Notes: generated from the letters alone by a model not told the origin. Positions 32,531 to 43,016 are shown, counted from the first letter of the stretch. The stretch is 64,000 nucleotides of DNA from Cherax quadricarinatus (GCF_038502225.1 NC_091293.1:9508138-9572137), one strand, 5' to 3'. Numbers and translations: made by a program.

Positions 32531-32700
32531 TCAACGTGATCATTCATCTTTTAGGTTTAAATAGTGGTTGTTTATATCCTGTATTATGTGGTGAGTTCTA
32601 ATATTGATTTCTGTAGTGGTGGGAGGTTTGGATAAGTATACCGCTAAAGCACTTTGGTCATGTAGAGTATAGTCACTAATAAACATAATAAAATTGATAT

Positions 32701-32905
32701 TGTCTATGTGTTGTGCTAGAATGAGCTAAAGTTCAACTAGGTATAAACTAATACTATAAAAAAAATTACAAGTGGCACCAGACTCACTCTTGTAATTGCA
32801 CTAAGGTCTAATATAATGAATTTAGTGTTGTCTATGTATTGAGCTAGAATGAGCTAAAGTACAACTAGGTATAGTTAGTTTAGGTAGGGGAGTGAAGTTT
32901 GACCT
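32701..32905. repeat. Imperfect tandem repeat in LINE C 5' region
   Basis: Two diverged copies (about 32702-32835 and 32836-32880) share TGTCTATGT and GAATGAGCTAAAG then CAACTAGGTATA. The same words reappear at 40140-40190 in front of the 38-bp array, suggesting this part of LINE C tends to form tandem repeats. Confidence 0.55.
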
Positions 32906-33160
32906 TGCTACCACCTGCAGCTCATAAGACTGCCATCCCCACGAGCCCCTTTGGGGCGGGGCAGATGGTAGACCAGAGGCCTAGCTTGTCCCTACGAGCC
33001 CCGTGAGGGCGGGGACTGTGGCTAGGCCTGGGGACACTTGGTCCCAAAGATGAGGGGGTACTTGTGCCTCCTCCCATGGGAGACTTAGGTCTCGAGATAC
33101 TCCCCAGATAGGGAGCCAAGGCCGGGTCACCACTACTTGGAAAAGACCCGGGCCGGGAGA
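32906..33160 (+). repeat. Short interspersed repeat R2
   Basis: A GC-rich noncoding block ending AAAGACCCGGGCCGGGAGA. The last 70 bp recur at 53000-53072, where a 12-bp target duplication proves that the sequence is mobile. No tRNA-like boxes are obvious, so it may derive from a LINE 3' end. Confidence 0.6.
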
Positions 33161-33328
33161 TTTTAGATTTTAGATTTTGCCACCGAAGTGGCTAGTTTAT
33201 TGTGCACCCCATACCCATCCTGTGGACAGTAGCCGAAGAGCATATGGATACACAAAAGGCCTAGGAACTAGGCCCCAAAGGGTTAACAGGAATACATATG
33301 GATTTATATCTACATATCTATTGTTCAC

Positions 33329-33469
33329 TTATCTGTTACAAGCAAATTTAGGAAATTTGCTTAGTATATCCGGTATCTTATTTTCATTAATAAGATATCT
33401 TGACATGTCACATAGGTTATTATACTGTCTGTCTCTGTATTCCTCAATAAATGGACAATTAAGCACATA
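33329..33469 (-). pseudogene. RNase H-LINE: last codons of ORF2
   Basis: Joined to 36233-36410 across the gypsy insertion, it completes a Cys/His motif (CKLCDQAYGHCLEH then VLNCP) and ends with FPKFACNR and stop TAA at 33329-33331. CxxC...H...C motifs of this kind end ORF2 in several RNase H-bearing LINE clades (I, Jockey-related). Confidence 0.7.
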
Positions 33470-33474
33470 GTGTT

Positions 33475-33813
33475 TGTTGTGATAGAAACACAGGCCTTAT
33501 CTCTAGGCTTTATTGAACATAGAATCTTCATAGCACTTCTGCAACAACAAAATATAATGACTAATACATCTAATAACTGCTTCTACAGGGAGGGTGATGT
33601 CTTGCATATGTCAAGAGAAAAGTTATAACTACAGGCCACATATTTAAACTCACCATGTAATCTGCATCACTAATATATGGATATAAGAGAAGAGAATCAA
33701 AAACCATGTGTTGGCGCCCATGACACACACTAAGCTGTTGTTATTGTTAAGGGCCCCGAGAGGTGGTGCAGTATTATCCTGCTGCTGCTTCCCACAGGAG
33801 CAGTATCACTACA
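33475..33813 (-). repeat. Gypsy element 2, 3' LTR
   Basis: 339 bp with TG...CA ends. About 300 bp match 35879-36227. It contains the AATATAATGACTA and GGGCCCCGAGAGG words shared by both LTRs. Confidence 0.85.
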
Positions 33814-33832
33814 ATCTCACCCTTCCAAAATA

Positions 33833-34980
33833 TCAGAGATAGTAATCTCCCAAACTGTTAGGTAGGCGACGTATACGTCCTGACCTTCGTAGCCCTTGAG
33901 CCTCTTCACCAGGTTCAATATTTTCCAGCAGGGTTTGACTAACTGCTGGAGTAGAATCCTCTATTTCCATAGGGGTAGTCTCAAGGGGCTTTCCAGGAGA
34001 AAACGAAGCATCTTTCGCATCTATTGGTGTATCTTGAGATTCCACACTAATGTGGATTTCAACTGGGGCTAAATGTCTTGTAGATACTGTAGTCTCTTCA
34101 CCATTTTGGTAGTGAATGTGGGCGTAATGTGGATTAGCTTGCAGGAGCTCTACCTCTTCCACTAAAGAATCCGTCTTGTTCATTCTACGGTGACTCTTCA
34201 GGAGAATGGGTCCAGGATGATATAACCAAGTGGGCACAGAGGCTCCCGTAGAGGAACGACGTGAATAGTTGAGGAGTCTTTCATGAGGGGTTGCATTAGT
34301 AGCTGTGCACAGCAGTGATCTAATAGAGTGAAGAGCATCAGGTAGGACAGTTTGCCAGTGTTGAACAGGTAGATTGCGCGACTTCAATGTTATTGTAACT
34401 GCCTTCCATATAGTACCATTGAACCGCTCCACTTGACCATTGCCTTGAGGGTTGTAGCTTGTTGTTCTGCTGCAGGCAATACCTTTGCTAGCCAAAAACT
34501 CCTGAATGTTCGTTACTCATGAACGAGGATCCCCTGTCTGAATGGATATACGCTGGCATACCAAAAATAGAGAACAACTGTGAAAGACAACTAATAACAG
34601 TTGAAGCAGTCATATTTGCACAGGGGAACACAAAGGGAAACCTTGAATATTCATCTACTATGTTAAGAAAATATCTATTCTGATTTATGCTTGGTAGAGG
34701 TCCTTTGAAATCTATATTCAGTCTCTCGAAAGGCTGGGTGGATTTTATGAGATGAGTCTTCTCTGGCTGATGAAAGTTTGGCTTGCACTCTGCACATACT
34801 CTGCATGCTCTGCTCACTTGTCGCACATCTTCCACTGAATAGGGCATGTTCTTTGATTTGACAAAATGGTACAGGCGTGTAACTCCTGGGTGACACAAAG
34901 CCTTGTGGAGCGCTGAGAGTGATTGCAAATCATGACATGCTGCTCCACAGTGGGACCTAGAGAATGCATCAGGTGAGATG
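33833..34980 (-). pseudogene. Gypsy element 2: integrase
   Basis: 34488-34928 encodes the H2C2 finger region (ALHKALCHPGVTRLYHFVK with CRVCAEC) and two catalytic Asp segments (LNIDFKGPLP and IHSDRGSSF). 33833-34495 continues with YNPQGNGQVERFN (Glu) and a C-terminal domain ending LRRSGRIRRLPNSLGDYYL. A stop/frameshift near 34490 splits them; the region around 34980 is also frame-shifted relative to RNase H. Confidence 0.87.
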
Positions 34981-35021
34981 TTCTCTTGACCCGGTCGGTA
35001 CAGAATATCAAAGTCATAACA

Positions 35022-35876
35022 CTATAGTTCCATCCTCCAGCGTAATATCTTGTCATTCTTTATCCTACTTTTGTGCTTCTTGTCGAACATATACATCACG
35101 AACCGTTGGTCAGTCCTTATGGTGAAATGTCTACCAGTTAAATAATGCCTCCAGTGGCGAACTGCTTCTATGATGGCCTGGGGTTCCTTTTCTACAGCAG
35201 CGTAACACTTCTCTGATCCTTGAAAAGTTCTCGAAAAGAAGGCTTCTGGTCGTCCTGCCTGAGATAAGACTGCAGCAATGGCAATGTCAGATGCATCCGT
35301 TTCCACTTCAAATGGTAAGGACTCATCAGTGGCTTGAACTACTGACTTTTCAATGTCCTGTTTGAGAGTATGGAAAGCGGCTTCTGCTTCCTTTGTCACA
35401 GGAAATGTGGTATCACTCAATGGGCAGAATTTACTTGAATAGCTGTAGATCCATTGTGAGTAATAAGCAAAGAGACCAAGAGTTCTTCGGAGTGACTTTT
35501 TGTCTTGAGGCATTGGAAGTTCCCGTAGAGGTCGTAGTTGTTCAGGGTCTGGGAATATTGAACCTCCTTCCACTACATAACCAAGGATGCTAAGCCTTTT
35601 AGTTGAAAAAGTGCAATTTTCCTCATTGTAACTGATATTTTTCTTCTTGGCGGCTTCCAAAAACTTATCAAGGTTTGCATCATGTTCCTCCTGGGTCTTG
35701 CCACAAATGATAACATTATCTAAATACGCATAAGTTCCCATGAGCTGCTCTTCCTGAATGAGTGAATCCATAATTCGTTGGAAGCAGGCTACCCCATTGG
35801 TGACTCCAAAAGGGTCTCTGGTAAACTGATACAGGCCATCACTAGCCTGAAACGCTGTGTATGGTTTATCTTCATT
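35022..35876 (-). pseudogene. Gypsy element 2: C-terminal RT and RNase H
   Basis: Starts mid-RT at [36 protein letters not shown] is the active-site region (YLDN, a variant seen in one gypsy lineage). [10 protein letters not shown] and the connection follow, then RNase H with [18 protein letters not shown] and [14 protein letters not shown]. The frame is open from 35771 to 35022. Confidence 0.85.
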
Positions 35877-35878
35877 CC

Positions 35879-36227
35879 TTCATAGTACTTCTGCAACAAC
35901 AAAATATAATGACTAGTACATCTAATAACTGCTTCTACAGGGAGGGTGATGTCTTGCATATGTCAAAAGAAAAGTTATAACTACAGGCCACATATTTAAA
36001 CTCACCATGTAATCTGCATCACTGATATATGGATGTAAAGGATCTGCCTAGTATGGGCCAACAGGCCTGCTGCAGTGTTCCTCCTTTCTTATGTTCTTAT
36101 GTTCTAAGAGAATCACACGCCATGTGTTGGCGCCCATGACACACCAAGCTGTTGTTGTTGTTAAGGGCCCCGAGAGGTGGTGCAGAATTATCCTGCTGCT
36201 GCTCCCCACAGGAGCAGTATCACTACA
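35879..36227 (-). repeat. Gypsy element 2, truncated 5' LTR with CR1 stub
   Basis: Matches most of 33475-33813 but lacks about 50 bp at its inner end. A 65-bp CR1-B 3' end (36040-36104) is inserted in it. Confidence 0.85.
36040..36104 (+). mobile_element. CR1 3'-end stub, 65 bp
   Basis: Only the terminal module of a CR1: GGGCCAACAGGCCTGCTGC then TTCTTATG repeats. The flanking LTR sequence is otherwise continuous with its partner LTR. An extreme 5' truncation from premature end of reverse transcription. Confidence 0.82.
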
Positions 36228-36232
36228 GTGTT

Positions 36233-36514
36233 CAAGACAGTGACCATATGCCTGATCACATAATTTACATTTAGTTTGATCATCATCTGTGTGTCTCCCA
36301 AACTGCCAGAAGTTCTTGTAACCAAGCCTAAGCCTGGCCACTACAACATCAGTCAGTCTGTTCACATTGCACGTTGCTCCATAAACATACTTATCTACGT
36401 TCATGTTATCATAGTGGATTATAGATCAACTCAAGCTTCTAACTGCATTCCTATAACAATCATTTTCATTATTTACTTCTCTCCTAATATTATTCCTAAT
36501 GCTAGACACAGTTA
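36233..36514 (-). pseudogene. RNase H-LINE: ORF2 C-terminal region
   Basis: Reads VNRLTDVVVARLRLGYKNFWQFGRHTDDDQTKCKLCDQAYGHCLEH, the block that follows RNase H in LINE ORF2. A TGA near 36427 interrupts it. The upstream end is cut by the SINE. Confidence 0.68.
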
Positions 36515-36810
36515 TAAGATAAGAGATAAGATAAGATTTCGTTCGGATTTTTAACCCCGGAGGGTTAGCCACCCAGGATAACCCAAGAAAGTCAGTGCGT
36601 CATCGAGGACTGTCTAACTTATTTCCATTGGGGTCCTTAATCTTGTCCCCCAGGATGCGACCCACACCAGTCGACTAACACCCAGGTACCTATTTGCTGC
36701 TAGGTGAACAGGACAACAGGTGTAAGGAAACGTGTCGAATGTTTCCACCCGCCGGGAATCGAACCCGGGCCCTCCGTGTGTGAAGCGGGAGCTTTAGCCA
36801 CGAGGCCACC
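36515..36810 (-). repeat. tRNA-derived SINE, full length
   Basis: Complete copy on the minus strand: tRNA-like head with B box GGTTCGATTCC (complement at 36755-36765), body, and CTTAT tail at 36515-36540. The B box and A-box-like TGGCTAAAGC mark an RNA polymerase III promoter. Same family as 39343-39637 and 49720-50019. Confidence 0.9.
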
Positions 36811-36924
36811 TTCTGGGTACTCTTCTTGGCTAACATATCAGCTTTATCATGAAGGAGTAATCCAATGTGTGATGGGATCCATAGCAATTGTACATTATTA
36901 TAGTACCGGCGAATAAGAAAAAAA
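36811..36924 (-). pseudogene. RNase H-LINE: RNase H fragment
   Basis: NNVQLLWIPSHIGLLLHDKADMLAKKS resembles the WxPSHxGxxxNExAD block of LINE-encoded RNase H, with HDKAD containing a conserved acidic residue. It is cut at both sides. Confidence 0.68.
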
Positions 36925-36939
36925 AAGGATCACTTAGAC

Positions 36940-37680
36940 AACGAAATATGGATCCCAGGTTACAACCTATACAGATGTGACAGAGTGAACAGGCAAAAGG
37001 GGGGGGGGGGGGTTTGGCCTGTACATTGCAGAGTCACTTGTTTGCACAGAACTGCTCAATGCCTCATATGATGTAGTGGAAGTTTTAGCAGTAAAGGTCG
37101 AGAACCAAAACCTAGTCATTGTGGTAGTCTACAAGCCTCCGGATGCAACATCCCAGCAGTTCCAGGAACAGCTGTTAAAAATTGACCACTGTCTGGAAAA
37201 TCTTCCAGCTCCTGCACCCAACATCTTGCTCCTGGGGGATTTCAACTTAAGGCACCTAAAATGGAGGAATATAGCAAATAATATTGTTGCAGTAATAACA
37301 CCAGGAGGCAGCTCTGATGAAAACTCACACTCACATGAGCTTTTAAATCTCTGCACAAAATTCAATTTAAACTAGCAAATAATAGAGCCTACTAGACTGG
37401 AGAATACACTAGACCTCATCTTCACTAACAATGATGATCTGATAAGAAATGTCACCATATCAAAAACAATATACTCAGATCACAACATAATTGAGGTTCA
37501 GACATGTATGCGCAGAGCCCCAGACCGACAAAATGAGATTAGTCACTAGGGAGCATTCACCAAATTCAACTTCAATAACAAAAACATAAAGTGGGACCAA
37601 GTAAACCAAGTCCTAACCGATATAAGCTGGGAAGATATATTAAGCAACACAGACCCCAACTTATGCCTAGAACAGATTAA
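36940..37680 (+). pseudogene. CCCH-LINE copy 2: endonuclease and linker
   Basis: From 37076: VVVYKPPDATSQQF, LLLGDFNLRHLKW, then TAG at 37373-37375 (CAG in relatives), then LENTLDLIFTNND and SDHNIIEV, and a second TAG near 37549 (GAG in relatives). The Gly run upstream is frame-shifted by the G14 tract. Confidence 0.83.
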
Positions 37681-37681
37681 C

Positions 37682-39345
37682 TTGGTGGCACTCGATGTAT
37701 GCACAAGACTTATTCCTCTAAGAAAAAGGAGGAGTAGATGTAAAATAGAAAGAGACAGGCGCTCTCTTTACAGGCGACGGAAAAGAATAACAGAGCGGCT
37801 AAAAGAGGTCAATCTATCTGAAATGCGTAGGGAGACATTGGTCAAAGAAATAGCAAACATCGAACTTAAGCTAAAGGAATCTTATAGGAGTCAGGAATCG
37901 CGGGAAGAACTAAAAGCCATAAATGAAATCGAAAGAAACCCAAAGTATTTCTTCTCCTATGCCAAATCAAAGTCGAGAACAACGTCCAGTATTGGGCCCT
38001 TACTTAAACAAGATGGGTCCTACACAGATGACAGCAAGGAAATGAGTGAGCTACTCAAGTCCCAATATGACTCAGTTTTTAGCAAGCCACTAACCAGACT
38101 GAGAGTCGAAGATCAAAATGAATTTTTTATGAGAGAGCCACAGAATTTGGTTAACACAAGCCTATCTGATGTTATCCTGATGCCAAATGACTTCGAACAG
38201 GCGATAAATGACATGCCCATGCACTCTGCCCCAGGGCCAGACTCATGGAACTCCGTGTTCATCAAGAACTGCAAGAAGCCCCTATCACGAGCCTTTACCA
38301 TCCTATGGAGAGGGAGCATGGACACGGGGGTCGTCCCACAGTTACTAAAAACAACAGACATAGCCCCACTCCACAAAGGGGGCAGTAAAGCAACAGCAAA
38401 GAACTACAGACCGATAGCACTAACATCCCATATCATAAAAATCTTTGAAAGAGTCCTAAGAAGCAAGATCACCACCCATCTAGAAACCCATCAGTTACAC
38501 AACCCAGGGCAACATGGGTTTAGAACAGGTCGCTCCTGTCTGTCTCAACTATTGGATCACTACGACAAGGTCCTAGATGCACTAGAAGACAAAAAGAATG
38601 CAGATGTAATATATACAGACTTTGCAAAAGCCTTCGACAAGTGTGACCATGGCGTAATAGCGCACAAAATGCGTGCTAAAGGAATAACAGGAAAAGTCGG
38701 TCGATGGATCTATAATTTCCTCACTAACAGAACACAGAGGGTAGTAGTCAACAGAGTAAAGTCCGAGGCAGGCACGGTGAAAAGCTCTGTTCCACAAGGC
38801 ACAGTACTCGCTCCCATCTTGTTCCTCATCCTCATATCTGACATAGACAAGGATGTCAGCCACAGCACCGTGTCTTCCTTTGCAGATGACACCCGAATCT
38901 GCATGACAGTGTCTTCCATTGCAGACACTGCAAGGCTCCAGGCGGACATCAACCAAATCTTTCAGTGGGCTGCAGAAAACAATATGAAGTTCAACGATGA
39001 GAAATTTCAATTACTCAGATATGGTAAACATGAGGAAATTAAATCTTCATCAGAGTACAAAACAAATTCTGGCCACAAAATAGAGCGAAACACCAACGTC
39101 AAAGACCTGGGAGTGATCATGTCGGAGGATCTCACCTTCAAGGACCATAACATTGTATCGATCGCATCTGCTAGAAAAATGACAGGATGGATAATGAGAA
39201 CCTTCAAAACGAGGGATGCCAAGCCCATGATGACACTCTTCAGGTCACTTGTTCTATCTAGGCTGGAATATTGCTGCACACCAACAGCACCTTTCAAGGC
39301 AGGTGAAATTGCTGACCTAGAAAATGTACAGAGAACCTTCACGGT
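37682..39345 (+). CDS. CCCH-LINE copy 2: reverse transcriptase, long open frame
   Basis: The longest intact RT of this family here: HSAPGPDSWNSVF, THLETHQLHNPGQHGFRTGRS, VIYTDFAKAFDKCDHG, SSVPQGTVLAPILF, SSFADDTRI, then VKDLGVIMSEDLTFKDHN, MTLFRSLVLSRLEYCCTP and ENVQRTF. At 39343 it runs into the SINE and stays open to 39538, adding 64 SINE-derived codons (LKLPLHTRRARVRFPAGG). No stop or frameshift in the RT itself; the missing start and SINE make activity unlikely. Confidence 0.87.
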
Positions 39346-39637
39346 GGTCTGGTGGCTAAAGCTCCCGCTTCACACACGGAGGGCCCGGGTTCGATTCCCG
39401 GCGGGTGGAAATTCCGACACGTTTCCTTACACCTATTGTCCTGTTCACCTAGCAGCAAATAGGTACCTGGGTGTTAGTCGACTGGTGTGGGTCGCATCCT
39501 GGGGGACAAGATTAAGGACCCCAATGGAAATAAGTTAGACAGTCCTCGATGACGCACTGACTTTCTTGGGTTATCCTGGATGGCTAACCCTCCGGGGTTA
39601 AAAATCCGAACAAAATCTTATCTTATCTTATCTTATC
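39343..39637 (+). repeat. tRNA-derived SINE, full length, inside CCCH-LINE
   Basis: Complete SINE, head to CTTAT tail, B box GGTTCGATTCC at 39388-39398. Compared with copy 1 of the LINE about 5 bp of target (CGTGC) are missing at the insertion point and no clear target duplication is visible. Confidence 0.9.
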
Positions 39638-39639
39638 AT

Positions 39640-40105
39640 AACGGAGATAAAACACCTCAATTACTGGGAGCGCTTGAGGTTCCTGAACCTGTATTCCCTG
39701 GAACGCAGGCGGGAGAGATACATGATTATATACACCTGGAAAATCCTAGAGGGACTAGTGCCGAATTTGCATACGAAAATCACTCACTACGAAAGCAAAA
39801 GACATGGCAGACGATGCAACATCCCCCCAATGAAAAGCAGTGGTGTCACTAGCACGTTAAGAGACCATACAATAAGTGTCAGGGGCCCGAGACTGTTCAA
39901 CTGCCTCCCAGCATACATAAGGGGGATTACCAACAGACCCCCGGCAGTCTTCAAGCTGGCACTGGACAAGTACCTAAAGTCGGTTCCTGACCAGCCGGGC
40001 TGTGGCTCGTACGTTGGTTTGCGTGCAGCCAGCAGTAACAGCCTGGTTGATCAGGCTCTGATCCACCAGGAGGCCTGGTCACAGACCGGGCCGCGGGGGC
40101 GTTGA
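39640..40105 (+). pseudogene. CCCH-LINE copy 2: ORF2 C-terminal domain
   Basis: Resumes after the SINE: YWERLRFLNLYSLERRRERYMIIYTWKILEGL, ESKRHGRRCNIPP, SVRGPRLFNCLPAYIRGITNRPP and QEAWSQTGPRGR, stop at 40103-40105. Open and nearly identical to copy 1. Confidence 0.85.
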
Positions 40106-40136
40106 CCCCCGGAACTCTCTCCAGGTAAACTCCAGG

Positions 40137-40510
40137 TGTTGTCTAAGTACTGAGGTAGAATGAGCTAAAGTACAACTAGGTATAGGTTGTTAACAAGAAC
40201 AATTGCACTAGGGTCTGGTATAGGTTGTTAACAAGAACAATTGCACTAGGGTCTGATATAGGTTGTTAACAAGAACAATTGCACTAGGGTCTGATATAGG
40301 TTGTTAACAAGAACAATTGCACTAGGGTCTGATATAGGTTGTTAACAAGAACAATTGCACTAGGGTCTGATATAGGTTGTTAACAAGAACAATTGCACTA
40401 GGGTCTGATATAGGTTGTTAACAAGAACAATTGCACTAGGGTCTGATATAGGTTGTTAACAAGAACAATTGCACTAGGGTCTGTTATAGGTTGTTAACAA
40501 GATCAAGAGT
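40137..40510 (+). repeat. 38-bp tandem array
   Basis: Unit starts (ATAGGTTG) recur every 38 bp at 40182, 40220, 40258, 40296, 40334, 40372, 40410, 40448 and 40486, so eight full units plus a partial one. Each holds GTTAACAAG and TTGCACTAGGGTCTG. Units are almost identical. The left flank resembles the LINE C 5' region at 32836-32880. Confidence 0.93.
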
Positions 40511-41436
40511 ATAACTAGATTTAAATTGATAAAATAAAATTCACAAATTAAAGTACCAAAAGAATAATAAGCAAAAAATAACAATGGCAATGACTTGGTT
40601 ATAATATGATAGTAAGATGGTAGACAGGTACACAGGTAGACAGGTAGACAGGTAGACAGGTAGACAGGTAGACAGGTACACAGGTAGACAGGTACACAGG
40701 TACACAGGTACACAGGTACACAGGTACACAGGTACACAGGTACACAGGTACAAAGGATAATATTAAGGTTGGAGTTGAATATACAAACTTGAAAATTTGG
40801 CAACAAAATGTTATGAAAAGTATAAAATAATGATTAATGTACAAAAGTAAAATTGACTGGTAGTAAATATGATGTTTAATAAAAATTTAATATGTAATAA
40901 TGATTACAAAAAAAGATTAACTAGCAAAAACAAAGTGAAAAAGTAATGTTTATTTCAAGTATTAAATTTTAAGAACAGTTATTTGGATTCAATATTGCAG
41001 TGGTAGTTATACTAGAGGTTATTTGGCAGTACAAGGTATTTAAGAGTACTCTAAGATAGTAAATGTGGTATTAAAACAGGTTATGGTAATTAGACAAGTA
41101 ATGGTAATTAAATTATGTCAAAAATGTTAAGAGTAAATTGTACTGATAGTAAAAATGGTATTTAATTATTTAATTATTAATTTAATTATTATTTAATTAT
41201 TAATAGTATTTAAAGAAGTATGAGGTTGTAATATGGACAGAGAAAGTATCGGTTCAGCTAATATTTAAGCAAACAATAGTAAATAAGAAAATTACATAAG
41301 GTGACTTATGCTTACTAGTAAAATCACATAATGAGGTAGTTGATTATTTAATTACTAAGAGATTGTACTATGAAATTTGAACAATAATGGAGCAAAACAT
41401 ACACTACACTACGTAGGCTTTTAGGTTGGACATTGT
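40511..41436. repeat. AT-rich spacer with an 8-bp tandem array
   Basis: An array of GTAGACAG and GTACACAG octamers occupies about 40619-40752 (about 16 units); like variants are grouped, GTAGACAG on the left and GTACACAG on the right. It is open on the minus strand as a Cys/Val/Tyr/Leu-rich repeat, which I regard as an artefact. The rest is AT-rich with TTAATTATT runs near 41160-41205 and nothing I can assign. Confidence 0.82.
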
Positions 41437-41785
41437 TTAGTTATTCTCTGTAAGATTAGTATCCCTGAGAAATCGTGATAGATCATTCTCGTTCGTGATT
41501 GTGTACAGTTGACCTACATTTGTTTTCCTAACTAGAATTTTCCCATCCCGTGTGAAGCATTGGTGTATTGTGTCATTATTCTCCCGCTTAAGTTTTCTGA
41601 CTCTGTACGGGAGGTTCTGACGTTTTTTGGTAAGACACTCGTTTATGTATACCTCTTTCTTTACTTTAATAGATGCAATTATTAAGTCTTTTTTCCTGTC
41701 ATGTGAGTGGAATCTAAGCATAACACTTTTTCTACCATGGGATCCTAGTAACCTGGCTTTCTTTATTTCTGACTCTGGTGCTGTA
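41437..41785 (-). pseudogene. LINE ORF1 C-terminal domain fragment
   Basis: Encodes MLRFHSHDRKKDLIIA, VYINECLTKKRQNL, CFTRDGKILVRKT and ITNENDLSRFL. This RKKDLI...YINE.LT...DGK..VRK...I....DL pattern is the C-terminal domain of many LINE ORF1 proteins. It is 94 codons open with a stop TAA at the end; upstream of 41721 the frame continues to about 41785. Possibly ORF1 of LINE C, since tandem words of that family lie downstream on the same strand. Confidence 0.68.
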
Positions 41786-41789
41786 ACTG

Positions 41790-42255
41790 CACAGAACTAC
41801 TAAACACTTCAAATGATGTAGTTGAAGTTTTGGCGGTAAAGATTGAAAACCTAAACCTTGTCATTGTGGTAGTATACAAGCCTCCAGATGCAACTTCCCA
41901 GCAATTCCAGGAGCAGCTTGAGAAAATTGACCACTGTCTGGAAAATCTCCCAACTCCTGCCCCAAACATCTTACTACTAGGAGATTTCAACTTGAGACAC
42001 CTAAAATGGAGGAGTATAGCAAACAATGCTTTTGCAGAGATCACCCTGGGAAGCAGCTCAGATGAAAATTCACACACACACGAACTATTAAATCTCTGCA
42101 ACAAATTCACCTTAAACCAGCAAATAGTAGAGCCTACAAAACTAGAAAATACGCTGGACCTCATCTTCACTAACAATGACGATCTGGTACGTAATATAAC
42201 TGTATAAAAATAATACACTCAAATCACAACATAATAGAGGTACAGACATGTATGC
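41790..42255 (+). mobile_element. CCCH-LINE copy 3, left part (endonuclease)
   Basis: Endonuclease from VVVYKPPDATSQQF through LLLGDFNLRHLKW to LENTLDLIFTNND, open at 41830-42207, then a frameshift near 42205. It stops at TATGC (42251-42255) where gypsy element 1 begins, and resumes at 51902 with TGTGC. The first coding bases are 5'-truncated. Confidence 0.85.
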
Positions 42256-42688
42256 TATTACAACCCAGGAGTCCCAAAGGTCTGTTATCCTGGGTGTAAA
42301 GGGAGCAAAATAAACACAGCAGAAAAACTTTTGACTTGTATTATCCTTCATCAATTTAGAACAGAAGTATGTACACTATATACACTATGTACAACAATAG
42401 GTATTAGTGCACTCCACGGTAAGCAAGGCAGAATAGTAGCCACTAGAGAGCAGACCGTGCTTCAACGAACTCTAGAATGGGAATGACAAGGGCAGACAGG
42501 TGAGTGGTACCCACAACACCTCTACAATTGCCAAAACCATCTTCTCATTGGCCGGAACCTGGGTACTGGTTAACGACGGGGCCCCATCATCAACCCTTAG
42601 TACCTGGTTTGCTGGTTGGGGGAGATAGCCTTTCAATGAGGGTGTGTACATGCGCTGAATAAAGGCTACGTACTCTTTGCATGCCACA
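42256..42688 (-). repeat. Gypsy element 1, 3' LTR
   Basis: 433 bp. Plus-strand ends TATTACAACC and ATGCCACA. Closely matches 51468-51901 with scattered differences. Minus strand starts TGTGGCATGC. Confidence 0.93.
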
Positions 42689-43016
42689 CCCTCACCCCGA
42701 GAGGGCTCAGGATTATGCTCCCACCTCCCAGCGGTAACCATGCTGCCATGGCACCATGTAATGGGACCGCCTTTTCTCTCAACCATCCAACTCTTAGATA
42801 GAGCTCAGCTTTATTCTCGACAAAAAGCCAAACCCTAAACTCAGAGTGAGACAGCAGACAATCAGGCTAGTGTAGGTCCAAAGTGCGGGAGGACGGTATC
42901 CCGCACTCCCTCACTAAAAAAAAAAAACCACACCAGGGGATTAAAAAAAAGAGCTTGAAAGGGGTTACCACAGGTCCCTAACATCCTAACCTAATATATA
43001 ATTATAATTATGAATT
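42689..43016 (-). other. Gypsy element 1, 3' untranslated region
   Basis: No open coding frame. Minus-strand bases beside the 3' LTR read CTCTCGGGGTGAGGG, a plausible polypurine tract. Contains an A-rich run near 42918-42930. Confidence 0.6.

Larger units (their letters stand above)
29576..32700 (-). mobile_element. LINE family C (CR1/Jockey-like), copy 1
   Basis: Minus-strand LINE with the end of an ORF1 (about 32550-32700), endonuclease, RT and C-terminal domain, its 3' UTR displaced to 18698-18882 by the BEL/Pao insertion. Related but not identical to the copy at 63000-64000. At the ORF1/ORF2 junction the sequence contains an overlapping stop and start (GAATGA near 32545 on the minus strand). 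Confidence 0.78.
33475..36227 (-). mobile_element. Ty3/gypsy element 2, internally deleted
   Basis: A 2.75-kb remnant with a complete 3' LTR (33475-33813), integrase, RNase H and half an RT, then a truncated 5' LTR (35879-36227). The junction near 35878 runs from inside the 5' LTR straight into mid-RT, so the LTR end, primer site, gag, protease and N-terminal RT are lost in one deletion. Perfect 5-bp duplication GTGTT at both outer ends. Purine-rich tract before the 3' LTR at 33814-33830. Confidence 0.88.
33161..36924 (-). mobile_element. RNase H-bearing LINE, 3' part, multiply interrupted
   Basis: Host sequence split by a gypsy element (33475-36227) and a SINE (36515-36810). Its 3' tail is AAAATCT repeated (33161-33178 on the plus strand). 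Coding pieces are described separately. The GTGTT duplication at 33470-33474 and 36228-36232 confirms that the two sides join. Confidence 0.78.
36925..40136 (+). mobile_element. CCCH-LINE copy 2 (5'-truncated, SINE-interrupted)
   Basis: Begins in the endonuclease (KDHLDNEIW equivalent) and runs to the shared GC-rich 3' end. It carries a G14 tract at 36999-37012 where copy 1 has 10, two nonsense codons in the endonuclease region, a long RT frame and a SINE at 39343-39637. Confidence 0.87.

Noticed and set aside
39343..39410. A functional tRNA gene in the SINE head
   Set aside because: The promoter boxes are kept, but the cloverleaf arms do not pair well and the same head occurs in several SINE copies with a common body and tail.
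40474..40844. Minus-strand frames rich in Cys, Val, Tyr, Leu, Thr
   Set aside because: They are translations of the 8-bp tandem array and flanking AT-rich DNA; open in several frames because of the repeat, with no other coding sign.
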